From assembly GCF_002078875.1 (NCBI RefSeq), contig NC_034410.1:101792556-101856555 (forward strand): a stretch of 64,000 nt of DNA, given 5' to 3'. The DNA comes from Numida meleagris. Taxonomy: Eukaryota; Chordata; Aves; Galliformes; Numididae. The notes below the pieces were generated by a model that did no database searches, was not told the origin of the DNA, and saw nothing but the letters and a program-made list of their open reading frames with translations. Shown in pieces: positions 28,101-43,100 of the stretch; within the stretch, counting starts at the first letter, position 1, and each line of letters starts with the position of its first letter. The translations under genes were made by a program, and so were the position numbers.

Positions 28101-31100
28101 ATGGGCTTATTTTGATCATACTAGTTTATCTGAAACACTAAGAGCTTAGTCATGGGGGAAAAACAAACAAAAAACAACAAAAAAACAAAGAAAGCCTTTG
28201 CTACTTAAATGTAGCAATGCAGTAAATCACTTCTGCTGCCATCCTGCATTAAGCTAATGGCCACGTTGCAGTTAAGTTGCTGTGTCATCTTTCCTGGGCA
28301 GTAAGATGCTTGTCCCTTCTGTAAAAAAAAAAAAAAATGAAACAATTGAACCACATGGTGAAGTACATGCACATCAGAGAAGCTTGAAAAATCATGAATG
28401 AAGTGCATCAGGTCTTGCTCAAATTGAACTGTTTCTGCTTCTGGAAGGCTGTAGGAATTGTGCTCCCTCAACAAGGCAGAGTTCCAAGCCTTTAGCAAGA
28501 CTCTACTGTTTGTCTTTACTGAAGATGTAGAGCTAAGTGAAGGTAGTCAATAAGGAACACAGACCAGCAAATTTTCAGTTGGATTGAGGAGTATCTCCAT
28601 GGACAGATAGTTTCCTAAAATCAAGAATTGCCTCAGTGCCATTGAGTGGATGATAGCTGTGGATGCACACCGTCAACAATGTGTAGTGGTAGAAAAGCAG
28701 CAGCTAGTACGTTCTGGCACCTCAAGGAGCACAGACCAGGTACTGGATGTTAATTACATGCCATGTAACACAGCTTGGAGAACATGTGCAGACAGTGTGT
28801 GTGTATGTATCCATCTGTTCACATCCTGCTTAAAGTAGTAGCTCAGCTTCAGAGCTGAAATGCAGAGGTTTGAACTCTGTGTAGGTCAGCCTAAAAAGGG
28901 CAAGCAACATTTTATAGGTGGTGCTTCCTTTGTCTCACCAGTGAGGATGACTGGGCATCGGTGGTGAGGCTAGCTAAGCAGCTGAGCTAGGCAATAGAAT
29001 AAACATATGGCCATGCCAGGAGGCTCATTTTTAATCCTGCTCTCTGTCTCAGTTTCCTTTGTCGTAGTGTTGTTGTTGATAATAGGAATCGCATTGCAGC
29101 TTATGACCTTCTAGCAGATACAAAGATACATCTTAAGGCATCGTCAATTAATTTTCTTCTGGTAAGTTTCAGTTTACTTCTCCCTTTTGTTATCGTTATT
29201 CCCCAAGTAGATAGGCATAATTTTCTTCTTATGTTCATGTGTTCTGTGAAAGCATGTAACTTAGATGCTTGAAGATGTTGGTTTATATATACTCTGAGAA
29301 TACCAAGTCAGACAAGAAAGGCAAATTCCTGTTTATCTTCAGTATCACAAAGGGTACGTCTACCTCTCTTATTTCAGTGAGGCTTTATTTCAGTTCCTTT
29401 CTGTTTTCTGTATGCAAACTTTAAATTAGAAACTTCTGGTAGTTTTTTGTTTTTTTCTTTTTCTGATCCTCAAAACCTATGTGGGAATTTCTGAGTCTCT
29501 TAGAGGTTTCAGATAATAAATGAATTCATTTTAGAAATGACAGAACTTTGAAATGCTTTGAACAAAAAGCCTTCACTGCCATCTTTTGGCCCACACCAGT
29601 AATACATTTTTCTGGACACTGATTTTTTTTTCTAAATTGCTTCTGTGTTTACTGTTTCAGAAACATGAGGACAGTTGGTTGAAATCTAGAGTTAGGTTTA
29701 CATTATAAACAGACAAGTTGTTTCATAAAAATGTTATGAAGAAAGCATTACATCAGTCATTAATCTTTTCTGGAGGCTGTGTTCAGTGTGAACAAATACA
29801 ATTTAAATTGTATGGTAGCTCCCTGTAGCAATTGCTGTGCTAACATGATCCATATCCAAAAGCTGTTGATATTATTAGGCTATATATCCAAGTATGGGGG
29901 TTTTATGCTAGGAATATCTTTATTTTTGTTTATAAAACACAGTATTATTTTTCTGAATAATATACTTCACAATTGATTTGAATATTCTCCTGAGGTATAG
30001 GAAATATGTGTTATTTACAATACTAATTTTGCTCATTTTTCAGCACAAGGTTTGTATTATATCAGCTGAAGAATTTTCTCTAGAATATGTGAATCCTAAA
30101 GTGCACTGCATAGCTGTTTACAGGAGCACCCGTGACAGAAGGTAACTTAATTGCTTTTATCCTTTCTGTTTTCTGAAAGAGATTTCGAAAGGGAGACCAA
30201 ATGGAATTTAATGCTTTTTAGTGAACCTTTGCTAAGAGACTTAAAGATGGTTTTACAAGATAGAATTAAAAATAAAAAATTAAGTGTTGTTAATTCTCCC
30301 CTTCTCCACTTGATTGTGGTCCTGTATGATATGTGTGCCCTCAGCACTCATCACACCCAGCTGCACTAGGTGATCCTTGTCCTCCTTCATATTGTATAGG
30401 ATGGGTAATTAAAGCACTCATACACAGTTGGGTTAACTCAGGCTGATTACCCTTTGTTACTGAAAATAATATTCACTTCCCAAGTAGTTCGTTTCAGGTT
30501 TTGCAGAGGACTTGCTCCATCCTGTTGAAGGTCTTCCCTTCCTGTATGTTTTGTTCTTTGTGCCAGAGAGGATCTATCATTACATTTTCTGAATCAGGAA
30601 GCTCCTGTTAGATTTGCCTGGATGTCCCTTGTGATTTGAGTCCTAAGCCTTTTTTCTGACTGATATGACAATGAGGAGAGCCTCAAAGTAAACGAGATGT
30701 CATTTGCAAGGCTTCAGACGCAGAAAGTGACTAGGTGCCTAGGTCTACTAGTTTTCCAGATGGTAGCTCCTAATGTAATGGTTGAATTGAAATAGAAAAC
30801 AGAAAAATCTGGATAGCAAATTGGATAAAAGTATGTGACTGTGCTTGGCTTGCCAGCATGCATAACTTTGCATTTCAGCTTTAACGCTCCCGTTCAGAGT
30901 CTTACAAATGAGAGTAGCTTTCTAATACAAAAGGTACTTGTGTAGGAATTTTGCATTCCTAGGGATATATATACTCCAAGTAAAATGGGGAAAAGAAGCC
31001 GGATGTAAAACATGATTTAAAATAAAGCTAATGTAGGGATATGCAACTTTTACTTGGTTGTTTTTTATTCTCTTTCTATATTTGCAGAGTTTGCTGCATG

Positions 31101-34100
31101 CTTCTGTTCCATTTTTAAGACTGCTACCTGGCATTATTTTTGCTATCCTCAAAGTATTTAGTGTTCACCAAGTTGAAAGATTCAGAATCTTGGCTCAGTT
31201 TAATAGTATTAGAAGCAGATGTTGCATGTGGTTTCCCACACAAGCCTGGCAAGTACATCTCAATCTTGGCCCTGGAACACAATTGCCATTCCAGTTCCTC
31301 TCCTGTCTTGAGCAAAGAGTAATCATTGTCTTCTGAGTACCTACAAGTAGTGAACAAACACCAGCATGGAACCTTCAAATAACATTTTCTCCTGAAGTCT
31401 TGGAAAACATTTGTCTCAATCAAATTCTTTGGAGTTAAATATACCAAGTGAAAAATAGTTAAACACAACAGTGGATGAATAGGGATGCTTTCATGGAACA
31501 CTGTTATTTATTTTGGCTTTGGTTCTACAAATATTTTGAGTATATACTTAACTTTTAAGGACATAAGTAGTCCCACTGGCTTTGGTGGGAAAACTTACAT
31601 TTTTAAAGGCTACACCTACATAAATATTTATAGAACTGAGAACTCAGCACAGACTCTGCTGAAGGCAACTAACTGCATAGACTAACATTTATTTAATTGT
31701 ATTTTTAACACTTTTTGTTTCCTTAGCAAACTGTTTTTATTGAAACTATTTAGTTTATAGAGATTTTGAGTGAATAAAATCAGTCAACGTACATTTTTCC
31801 CTTTGTAAGTTAGACCTGTACCTGTTGTTTTTATTTACTTTCTGACCATGTCCATAAAATTCCGAAGAGTAACAGTGGTTACTGTTGCTTTGTTAATAGT
31901 ATTACATTCTACTGTGTTAACTTCTGGGATTTGACTACGTTTTCTTTCATGGTGCTTAAGAAATTTCTCAACTCCAGGAGTAATTGATATTATTCTGTTT
32001 TTAGTGTAACATGCATTCCCTCAGTGTATGAAACTCCACCAGCAACTTTGGTTTTGGGTGCATTCAGGGATGGGAAAATCTCTGAAGTACAAAGAAATAT
32101 ACTTCATCATCCACAGAGTGGCCCTTTATCTTCCAACTCAGTTGATGGAGTCACCTTGACATCATTTCAGGTAGCTCATATTTTGAAACTACTGTTTTCC
32201 TAAGTCACAAATGATGTTCTTAGCAAAGTTCAATAGAGCAAGCATTCTAAGAAGACAAAAACTAAATGAAATTATTGATATAATATTTCAGACTGAGTAA
32301 GCCACAAAGATAATATGCAGAAAGAGAAACAAATGTGCCAAGTTTCTTTCTAAACCTATATCCATCTTCGAGACTACAAAAGTGCATATCATACACTTGA
32401 TGTGTTAACAAGTAGGAGCATGCAGATGTAGTGCCATAGCCTTTGAAGTTACTGTTAACTTCCTGGAAATGCCAAGTCCCCTCTTTACTGTTGCAGCTAG
32501 GAGATGCGTAGCAAAGTTCACAAAACCAAGAATATTTCACAAAACAAATGTACTTCTAGAGCTGTTCTTGTTTCTGCAGAACCAGGTAACCATGACTGGC
32601 AGAGTGCCCAACTTGGGCAGATATGTATTTGTGGTACATTTTTATCAGCCAGCGCATCCAACATTCCCTGTGCGCGTGCATGTGAATGCAGGACATGTGT
32701 GGTCAGGTAGGCATCCAAATTTGATCTAACACCTTCTCAGCATTTTGGCACATTGGTCATTGTTTGGCATTATGCTGCTTCTAGGTTCATTCAATGCTTC
32801 ATTCTGCCCTCATTCTTCTGGCTGTCGGGATCCGGTGATTGCAGAAAACCAAATTGAGCTTGACATTTCTGAACCCGAAATCTCTGTTACAGTAATGATA
32901 CCTGACAGAAGAATGCTGGTTTTGGTGAGTTTATTACGTAAGTGTAATTGAAAATACTCTTCCATCTTCACCAGCCATTTAGAGATAGGTGCAAAGATGA
33001 AAGCCAAGATGAAAGTATTTGATTTTTAATGTTGTGTTTCAGATTGTTAGGATCTTGTACACTGCTTTTGTTTTTAAGTTTTTAAGATACCATACACTGC
33101 TTTTATTGTATGGTGCTTTTAGTGTAAACTTGAGGAGGAGGGAGAAGATGTATAACCAAGTATGTTTTCCTACCTTTTTGGTTAAAATGTTACAGTTTTT
33201 GAGAAAATCCAGGACTCATAAAGAAGTAACATTAAAAGAAGATATAAATGCCTTAGCTTGTTTGTTTTGTTTTTCTCTGAAATGTACAATTTAGCTTTTC
33301 TGTTTTTAGGAAAGTGTCTTAGTTGTTCCGGCAGATGCCTACAGTTACAAAATTCTTGACAAAAAGACTGTGGACAAGTCACTTGATTTTATCACCCAGT
33401 GTGGAGGAAACAGTTTTCATATTGAGTAAGTATCACCTCCTAAAAAACTGGGCATTTGACAGCAAGCTGCTATTTAATATTATTTTCACTCCATATTAAA
33501 GAAAAATGAATAAAAACCGCATCTCTGTGCTATGCTAAAATGCTTTTCGTGGCTTATGCTAGTCCATTAATATTGCATGAGTCATTTTTCCATGACTTTC
33601 TATTGTAAATGAAATGTAAAGGCGGCTTTATTGCTCACAGTATGGAAGAGGAAAATCTATGTCATCTTTCTGTCTTTGGTATTTCCATCTTTGGTATTTT
33701 GCTTGGCCTGCTGAACTAATATGACTAATACATATACTATCTTTGAAAAAAATCTGTTACCTACTCTTACTTACCTATCTACCAAATGATCAAAACCATT
33801 TACTACTAATATAATTAATGTAAGTATGTCCTTGCATGTGTACTGATGCCATCCTTATTTCAAAGAATTATTTGAAAGATAGGACCATAGTTTTCAGAAC
33901 CACTGCAAAGTATTCTCATAGCAATTTCCAAGTGGCAGTACTGACAAAGTTTATATTTCAATTTAAACAGCCCAGAAAGATCATCAGCATTTTGTAAGGA
34001 TTCTGCAAGATCACTTGTGGCTTTCTACAACAACGGAGCAGTGCCGTGTAATTGCCATAGTGAAGGTGCCGTGAGCCCTACTTGCAGCCCTCTGGGAGGA

Positions 34101-37100
34101 CAGTGTATTTGCAGACCTAATGTCATCGGGCGTCGGTGCAGCAGATGCCAAACTGGCTACTATGGATTTCCATTCTGCAAGTGTAAGTACGTGCTCTGAC
34201 TTATTCAGCACCTGACAAGACCTTAGTTGTTTAATTCTCTCATTTCACTGCATAGGCATGACAGTTTCACTCTTCTTTCCTGGGCTTGATCCTGTGGCAG
34301 GCTGGTTGAGCCATCTTAGATTTAGCATAGCTTTCAGTTTAATGCAGAAGTAAACTCATCCCCTTAAAGTAGACCTAGTTCACAATCAAACGTGTCCTCA
34401 TGTAGATTATCTGATCAGATGTAGTAGACTTACAGTTTTACTGGTTAAAATCCATATTGCTGCTCAGTCAAATTTATTTTTCTGCACCAACTAATTACTA
34501 GTTGCTTTGTTAACACTACTGTATTCCAACTTACACCTTCAAGATTTTCCATAGATAAACAAGGACACGTAGCATTCTTAGTTCCTTTCATAGTGATATT
34601 GTTCTTAATAACATCAACCCATTTGTAGATTACGCCAGTAGTCCTCATCTGCCTCCCGTATATTATTCTCTGTGTTTGTTGATGTTGCTTTGTAGAAGTG
34701 ATCCTCTCGAAACAAAAACTATTAATTGTTTAATACTTGACAGTTTGGGGAAGTTTGAATTCAAGCAACCAACCTGTGGAAAAGAGCCAGGGTCTCAAGC
34801 TACTCTTTGAAACTACAGTTACAGTCACATAACTGTGTTCCGTGGCCTTGGCTGATCTCACTTGCATGTCATCATGATAGCTGGAGTTAAACAAGCCACC
34901 TAAGTTTGAAAATCATGAAAGAGAGAAAGGAATAAATGTAGTGTGTGTTTGTTTTGTATTAAGATTTTGTAAGAATTGATCATTGTAAATTGAGATGTGA
35001 TTGATTTGTAGAATGTTTTCTTTGGCATAGTATGCAACTGTGGGCAGCGTCTTTGTGATGACATAACGGGCAAATGCATTTGCCCTCCTCGAACGGTGAA
35101 ACCGAAATGTGAAGTGTGCGAGAAACATTACTTCAGCTATCACCCTCTTGCTGGCTGTGAGAGCTGCAATTGTTCAGAAAGAGGAGTTGTTAATGCAGCA
35201 AGACCAGAATGTGAAAAAAACAACGGGCAATGCAAGTAAGTTTGGATTATTTGTGTTATATATGATACATGAGTAGTTTGCTTGACATGCAGTGCTGTGT
35301 GGAAATCTGGTTTGTGCGGGTAACTAATGGTGGCATTTGAGATTCTCAGGGATGCATTCTGTTTGCCAGGGATGTGTCATGTTAGCTTATTAAATGCCTG
35401 GATAGCAGTTCACCACAGACTGGAACTCTGACATTTATCATTTGTAATGGTGTATGTTATCTCCCAAATTCTTTAAAACTTTGCATTTGACCTTCCACAG
35501 TCTAATGTGTGGGTTTAAGTCCAGTAATGGTTTTAAGTACTGTAAAACTTAAGTGTTTGCAGTGAGTTTTGAAGAACTCAAAATAGGTGCTGTGTGTATG
35601 GAAAACATTGTTCATTTGGAGTTGCCCTATTATGCCCTCTATATGTCATGATTATTTTTATGTATCGCAGTATGCTGAGGTAAAAAAAAAACAAAAAAAA
35701 CCCCTCTTCCTCTATCTATTCTGCTGTTTATATCCTCTAAAATGGGTGGAGCATACAGCCATAAATGCAGGGAAGCATCTTAAATTCAGATGCTGTCAGT
35801 ATTAGTGTAGTTGAACATTTCTGTTTATTTCCTTGGGGAGATAAACAGCAAGTACAAGTATGTGAGAGCCAATAGGTTGCTTAAGATGAAGTTTGATTGG
35901 GTTGGATATGCTTTTGCAGAGTCCTAATGAAGAAATATGGTCTTTCCTACTCTGCCATTAGTCCCATGTATATGACGGAGTATACTCATTTTCAGAGTTC
36001 GTATTGGAGTTTTATATTATTTCCTGAACTTGAATTATTTTCTCATGTTTGTTGCTTTCATATAAACTGAACAATTGTTTTAACCCAATGACAGAACAGG
36101 AAGCTGTTTTTGTAGATAGAAATCAAGATTCAGGATTAAAGTTTAGCATATCTGGAACGGGTTGCCCAGGGAGGTGGTGGAGTCACCGTCTCTGGAGGTG
36201 TTTATGGATAGTGACAGAGACATGGTTTAGGGGGGCAATATCAGTGGTTAGTAGGCAGTTGCACTAAATGATCATAGAGGTCTTTTCCAACCTTCATTAT
36301 TCTATTATGTTCTGCACCTACTGATACACTTTAATCTGATGGGTCTCTGCTTTCATTTCCCCCCATATCTTATCTAACACAGGCAACCAAATCTGTGCAA
36401 AAGTAGATGAAATAATTCAGTCAAGTAAGATCTAATACTTTAAAGACAGGGCTTAGCACATTTCTGCTTGAGTAAAGCTGAGGATAATTTCTGCAGAAGT
36501 AGATTTTGTGTCTCAGTGAAAAGCTATATTGTCTGATGGTAATGGTGATATCTCTAACTTTCAGCCTAGCTAGTGACATAAATGAGATGACAGCTTACTG
36601 GTTAAAAAATATATATATGTTGAAGCAAAATCTGACATTTAGCTATATACTTGCAAATCAGTTCAAAAATATTTGCCAGCTACTACATTCTGATTAATAC
36701 TTTTCCTTCTGTGGATTACACAAAGTTCAAAGTCTCCATCTAGTTCCAGTTATTTGTATGTAGAGAGTAATGCATTCAGAGAGACTCTGAGAAACCTCAC
36801 ACATTGTTTGGTGAATGGAGTAATTGCTTTCATATGAAAAGTGTGAAGTGCAGTCTACCTTGTTCACACACTTAACTGCTTGTTTCCATATGTTTGTAGT
36901 GTTAGTACGCATATAAATTTGGTACTGAGAGCCAAAGGAGACTCCATCAAATCTCCAGTTGTTTTAAGAATGATGTTGTCACAACTAAAACATGAAGATG
37001 TGGATGGTGGTGACGGCAGACATTCTTTATAAATGGGACTTTACTATCTTGAAACCTCTGGGCTAGTAAAGGATTGCAGGAATAGGCTAGTTAGTATAAA

Positions 37101-40100
37101 CAGAATGAAGAAAGATCATCAGACCTACAATTTCATCAGTCTTATCAGTCCATGAAAGTTTGTTCCAAAGGTAGGAGGAAGGAGCTGCTGCCACAGAAAG
37201 ACGTTTTAGGTTGTCTCAAGCCTTGCGTTTGTAGTTCGTTGGTGTCTTTTGCATCATCTATACTTCACCTAAGTAAATCCTTGAAAAGTGTGCCCATGAG
37301 AAGCTAATGAGGTTCAATAAGGCCAAATGAAAGGTGTTGAACTTGGGTCAAGTCAGTCCTAGATACAAATACAGACTAGGAGATGAACTCTCCCTGAGTG
37401 CATCCCTGCGGAGAAAGGGGTTCCTAGTGGAGGAAAAGCTGGACATAAGCCAGCTTTGTGCTCTTGCAGCCTGGAAGGCCAATAGTATCTCGAGCTGCAT
37501 CAAAAGAGGGGTGTCCAGCAGGGTAAGGGAGATGATTGTCCCCCTCTACTCAGCCCTTTTAAGGCCCCACCTGGGGTACCTTGTCCTGGCCTGGGGCCCC
37601 CAATAGAAGAAGGATTTGGAGCTGTTGGAGCGGGTCCAGACGAGGGCCATGAAGATGATCGGAGGGCTGGAGCACCTCTCCTATGATGAAAGGTTGAAGG
37701 AGTTGGGATTGTTTATCTTGGAGAAGCGAAGGCTCTGGGGGGACTTCATTGCAATCTTCCAATACTTGAAAGAAGCTTACAAGCTGGAGGGAGACAGTTT
37801 TTACACAGGTTGATAGTGATAGGACAAGGGGGAGTGGATTTAAACTGAAAGAGGGGAGGTTTAGGTTAGATGTTAGAAAGAAATTCTTCACTCAGAGTGG
37901 CGAGGCACTGGAACAGGCTGCCCAGAGAAGCTGTGGGTGCCCCACCCCTCAAGGCATTCAAGGCTTGATGGGTTCCTGGGCAGTCTGATCTATTGGTTGG
38001 CAACCCTGCCCATGGCAGGAGCGTGGGAACTAGATGATCTTTGAAGTCCCTTCCAACTCAAGCTACTCTATGATTCTATGAAATCCAAAAGATTCAGCCT
38101 TTGCTGTATCCCTTGTGAACAGCTGCAAAATAACACAAGACTTGTGGCAAGTTGAAGTCTCCGTAATTATTCATAAGCCTGAGATTCTCCACATTTTTGT
38201 TAGCAGGTGAGTGCCTTGGGAAATGCCCAGTCCCATCCTCCAGCTGTAAATCTCCCAGGTGCTCTTACCTGTGTATAATATTCATGTTTCACTCTTTGGT
38301 GTATAGAGTAGTTATGTGCTGCAAGCACTGATTTGCTGCAGAAGCCTAATTCCATTGTGACCATTTATATCTTTCAATATGTAATGATTTCCATGTCCAC
38401 TATAAAATGTTGCAGTTCTTCTCACCATTCGAATCTGAGAGCAGTACTAATCTGCTGCTGTTTCTTCTTGAAAGTCATAAAATTTTTTCATAGCCATGCA
38501 ATTGCTTCAAAAAACCAGCAGCCTTTTATTTTAATCTTCCCTTCTTCCCTCCCTCTCTCCGTTCCTGCCTCTCTTGTTGATTCCCTCCTGTGTGTTTCTT
38601 TGTTTGATAAAGATGCAAACCAGGAATAAAAGGACGGCAGTGTGATCAATGTGCTCCAGGTACTTATGGTTTCCCGAACTGCGTACCATGTAATTGTAAC
38701 AGAGATGGAACGGAACCAGATGTTTGTGATCCTCAGACAGGAATTTGTCTCTGCAAGGTCAGATAAATCAAATTATTTCTGCATTCATAAGCATTGTTTG
38801 CACATCAGTGGTTATTTCAAATTTAATGGGGATGAATAGAGTGAGTTTATCGTTAAGAATTAAAAGCAGCTGTAGAAAAGCACACCTTGCAATATGTGTA
38901 CAGATTAACATGATAGCAGGTAAACTGCATTTATTTATTGAGCTCAGTGTCTGTCAGTTTTACAGTTCATTTTAGTTTTTACAGGATGTTACAGCAATAC
39001 AACAAAGATGTTCATTGATTTACTGAAGCAGTCTGTACCCTGCACAGATCTGCTTTATGCATCTGCATCTCAGCTTTTGGACGTTAACCAGGTCCCGGGC
39101 TTTTTTTAGCCGTATTATGTCAGTTGACATTTCACCACAGCACTGTATCCAGGAAACCTTCTTTTGTTCTGATTTGCATAATTAGATACGATAAATGTGA
39201 ACTTTCACAAATGACCTTTTATATTGTAGGTTTCGAAAAGCCAGCAGGAGGGTTTTGGCGGGGAAGTTACCAGCTGTCTCTGACTAATACGTATTATTCA
39301 GTGGTTAGCTTCATAGAGTGGAAAGACAGCTCATAACTAAGATAGTCTCAAATAAGTCAGTTCTATTTGTATTTGGAATATGCTATATGCAGACAATCAC
39401 ATGTTTTCATTCATGTTTCCATGCACTTAAATAAATATTCTTTCAGAAGATTTGTTTTATGTGCAGGAGATTTTGGGGGCCTTACCAAAATCAAAAGGAA
39501 AACTGAGAATTCTTTCAACCATGCCTTAACAGGAGAATGTTGAAGGTGCAGAATGTGATATTTGCCGACCTGGATCGTTTTATCTGGACCCTTCTAATCC
39601 CAAGGGATGCACCACTTGTTTTTGTTTTGGGGTAACAAGCAACTGTCGCAGCACAAATCATCGTCGAACTAAGGTGTATTTGATAGTTTTTTTTTTTTTT
39701 TTGCTGTCATGAACCTACATTTATTCCATTATGGAAATGCCAGATTTCTTCTGAAATTGCAAATACATTTTATTAGTTGTGAAGGATGAGAAATATTCTG
39801 TAAGCAATAGTGCAAATTTGGTGCGGCATGATTAAAACTTAGGTATAGTCTGAATGTGCCTTTTAGTTGAAATGGCCCATTTCTCCTTTTTGTTTACAAA
39901 TCACTGAAGTTGGCCATCTATTTCTTTATCAGCAGACACTGCTTCATCATAAAATCAGTGGTCTCATTCATGATGACTTCAAATACGCATCATTTCACAT
40001 CTGTATCATAGATATGTTTTGAAATCTAAGAAATATGTGACAAGTTCCACAGAGAAGTAAAAATTGTCTGTATTTGCTTTCTGTGGAAAAAAAAAAAGAC

Positions 40101-43100
40101 ATGATGTCAAGGTTGAGAAAAGGTGAAAGCCGAGATAGATTTTAAGGTGATAGCAGCATAGATGAATGGTAGAAATGAGGTAAGATGATTAAGACTTCAA
40201 AAACAACAACAAAAAACCCCAGACACTTCCTGAAACAATGCAAGAGAAAGAGAAGTAGAGTCCTAGAATGATGGATGTTTAACTTGGTTTAGGTTAATAG
40301 ATGCAACGTAATCCACATTATGGTACTGTGTTATTTAAAAGCAAGGACAAAAATCTGACGTCAGTTGAAGTCAGTAGCAAACTTGCATTGATGTTCAGAG
40401 GATTTTATCTAATGGTTACCAAAGACTGTTCTTGAAAAGCTATCTATCTGTTTGACTTACTACTCTGTGAGGTGTTCTGGTAGTTATGCATTTTGCTTTC
40501 TTTTCCCGAGCATAATAATAAATAACAGGTTGTATAGTCTTTAATTAAACAAGCTGAAGTCTAAACAATTTCCCCCCATGATACAGTGTTAGTTAAGTTT
40601 AATAGAAGATGAAACAAACTTTTTTTCCTTTACGTATTTTCAGTTTGTGGACATGAGGAACTGGCGTTTGGAGGCAATGGATGAAAATACTGACATTCCA
40701 GTCACTTTCAATCCTGTCAGTAATAGTGTGGTGGCTGATGTTCAAGAATTGCCGGCTTCAGTGCATAGTTTGTACTGGAAAGCACCACCATCTTACCTGG
40801 GAGAGAAGGTAAATGACACACAACTCCACTGTTTTTATAACTGTTCTTTAGTTTGTTTTCTTTTTTTTGGGTTGTTTTCTTTTGTGCCGGCATTGTTGAT
40901 AGTCTCCTTTTATTCCTTAGATACTCTTCTCTCTTCCCTCACTAGATTCTTATCTGCCTTTCCTGAAATGGCAGGAATCGTAACATCTGACTTCTGAGTA
41001 GAAGTTTGTGAAAACCATGATCAGGAGCTATGGTTCAGAGAGCTGGTACCTTAAGGTACTTTCCTGAAATTCAGAACACACAGAGCTTTACAATGTGCCG
41101 GAGTATACTTTAGATTCTCTAGAGCGTACATGTTCAACCTGCTAAAGTTGTGTTTTTGTTGCCCTTTTTTTATATTTTCATTAAAAAAATACAAAAAGAT
41201 TTGTTACTTATAAACATTAACTATATTATATATTTTGTATGTGGCCCAAGACAGTTCCTCTCCACTCAATGCAGCCCAGGCAAGCCAAAATGTTGGACAC
41301 TCATGCCCTGAGTAGTTTCCTCCTGGGCAGACTTCCTAAAGAATAAAAGCTCAGCAAAGAATAAAATACTCAGCAGCCAACCAAAAAAAAAGAAAGAAAA
41401 CTAAAATAAGAAAAAGGAAGAAAAAAGAACCCTACATTTTTAATATGTTGGTAGAAAGGCTGTTGAAAAGAAAGACTGAAAGGTTGAAAGTTGTGTTATT
41501 TGGTTGTTGCATTACACCAGCACTACATTTCTTGCTTATTAACTGTACATTTATTCTCTCTGTCAGATCAAGTTTTCATGAAGGGAAGCACACCACCTGT
41601 TTTTTTCATCTTTGTATTCTTTATACTGCTTGCTGCTCTTCACACTCGTGTGTGGGGGCAGACCCTTGCTTACTGTTAATAAGTATTAGCATTTCAGACT
41701 GAAACAAGGGGGGTTTTGGTGCTGGTGGCTCAAAGGCCCAAAGCCCCAGGTTCTTTCTTTGTGCAATGGTGTGCAACTGAAAGAGTCTATGGTTGCTAAC
41801 CAGTTGTAAGACATACAGGTTTTTCAGATGCAGTTCTGATATCACACATGAGAAAACAATGAGAAAGGCATGATAGTATTAAATAGGGAACAATTTTTCA
41901 AATTCCTCTTTAGTCCCCATTTTAAGGACTAGACCAATGTTTTTCATCCTGTTCTCCTCAGCTTTGGTATAAACACCTTTCAGCTGAACAACAGTGTGCT
42001 TTCTATTTACATTATAAGGCTTCTTGCTGCAATGTCTAAAAACCATGTTCTGAAATAATTTCATGATAAAGCATACTTTATCTGCTATAATGCTAAGCCA
42101 AACAAACTTCTTCTTGTTCCTATTACAAAATGTAAATTGATCTATTGATTGCTTTTAAACACAGCTACTAAGAACAATGCTATGATTTTTGTATTGTATG
42201 TTACAGTATCAAACCAGGCATGCCATGACTTGCTTTTATTTACAAGGATAATGATGCAAATGAAATAGATCTATTTTTACCCTGCTTTTGCCATGCACTG
42301 TGTGCAAGTGTATATTTTAGTAGGCACTGACTGTACTTCGGTAGCAGAAGTCCCAAAATACATGCTATATTGATGCTAGTTTCACAGGCTCATAAATTTA
42401 CCAGTCATTCATTTTATTGCTCAATATGATGAGAGTGAAAATGGTATTTTCCATCATCTTAAGCATTTTAACTAGTTCAATTGGAACATTAGTTTTTAGC
42501 ATGATTGATTTCTTTTCCTCTATCTTTTGTTTATAAAGCTTAAAGGAAATGAAATATAAAATCTGTAGCAGTGCAAAAGCTACCCGATTGAGAAATGCAG
42601 TTCACGTAATCCCCATTTTCTGTTCATGTTATTTTAACATTCTACTTAGAAGACCACTCTAATGTTAGAAAATAAATACTGTACATGTAGAATACAGAGG
42701 ACAGTTGACAACACTAATATTCTTGCATTTCCTCTGAACATTCAGAAAGAGAATAAGTTACCAGAGCAGTCTGGTATATGGCACAGTCCTTAAATTCTTG
42801 TTTAACAGGAAATTAGCTCTTACTTGAATTTTCTTTTATTTTTGAGAGGAAAAAAAATTCAAGATTGTTTTGATTGTGTTGGCAAAATATAGCCAATATT
42901 TCAAATGATGCTGTTGAGAATGCAATTGGCTAAAGATAATAGCATTAATTACAGCCCTCTGATCAAAGGAACAAACTTAGTACTGAAATGTCTGTTTTGT
43001 TGGTAATTCTTCAAAATATATAGAAACAAATAGAGCAAATGCTGGTGTCTATCTGTGGAACACTATTACCTGACAAAGCAGTTCTTCCCATGTCAGAACA

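Larger units (their letters stand above)
27170..29052 (+). other. Intron 21 (exon 20 to exon 21)
   Basis: 1.9 kb, GT-AG. It holds an exact 26-nt direct repeat at 27449-27474 and 28572-28597, with some further similarity around each copy. A15-type run near 28322. No exon seen. Confidence 0.8.
35236..38612 (+). other. Intron 29 (exon 28 to exon 29)
   Basis: 3.4 kb, GT-AG. It carries two plus-strand CR1 fragments (36150-36309 and 37290-38081). The remainder is AT-rich unique sequence. Confidence 0.8.

Noticed and set aside
31124..31501. 125-codon minus-strand ORF
   Set aside because: No recognisable domain, no start context or splice signals; expected by chance over 64 kb.
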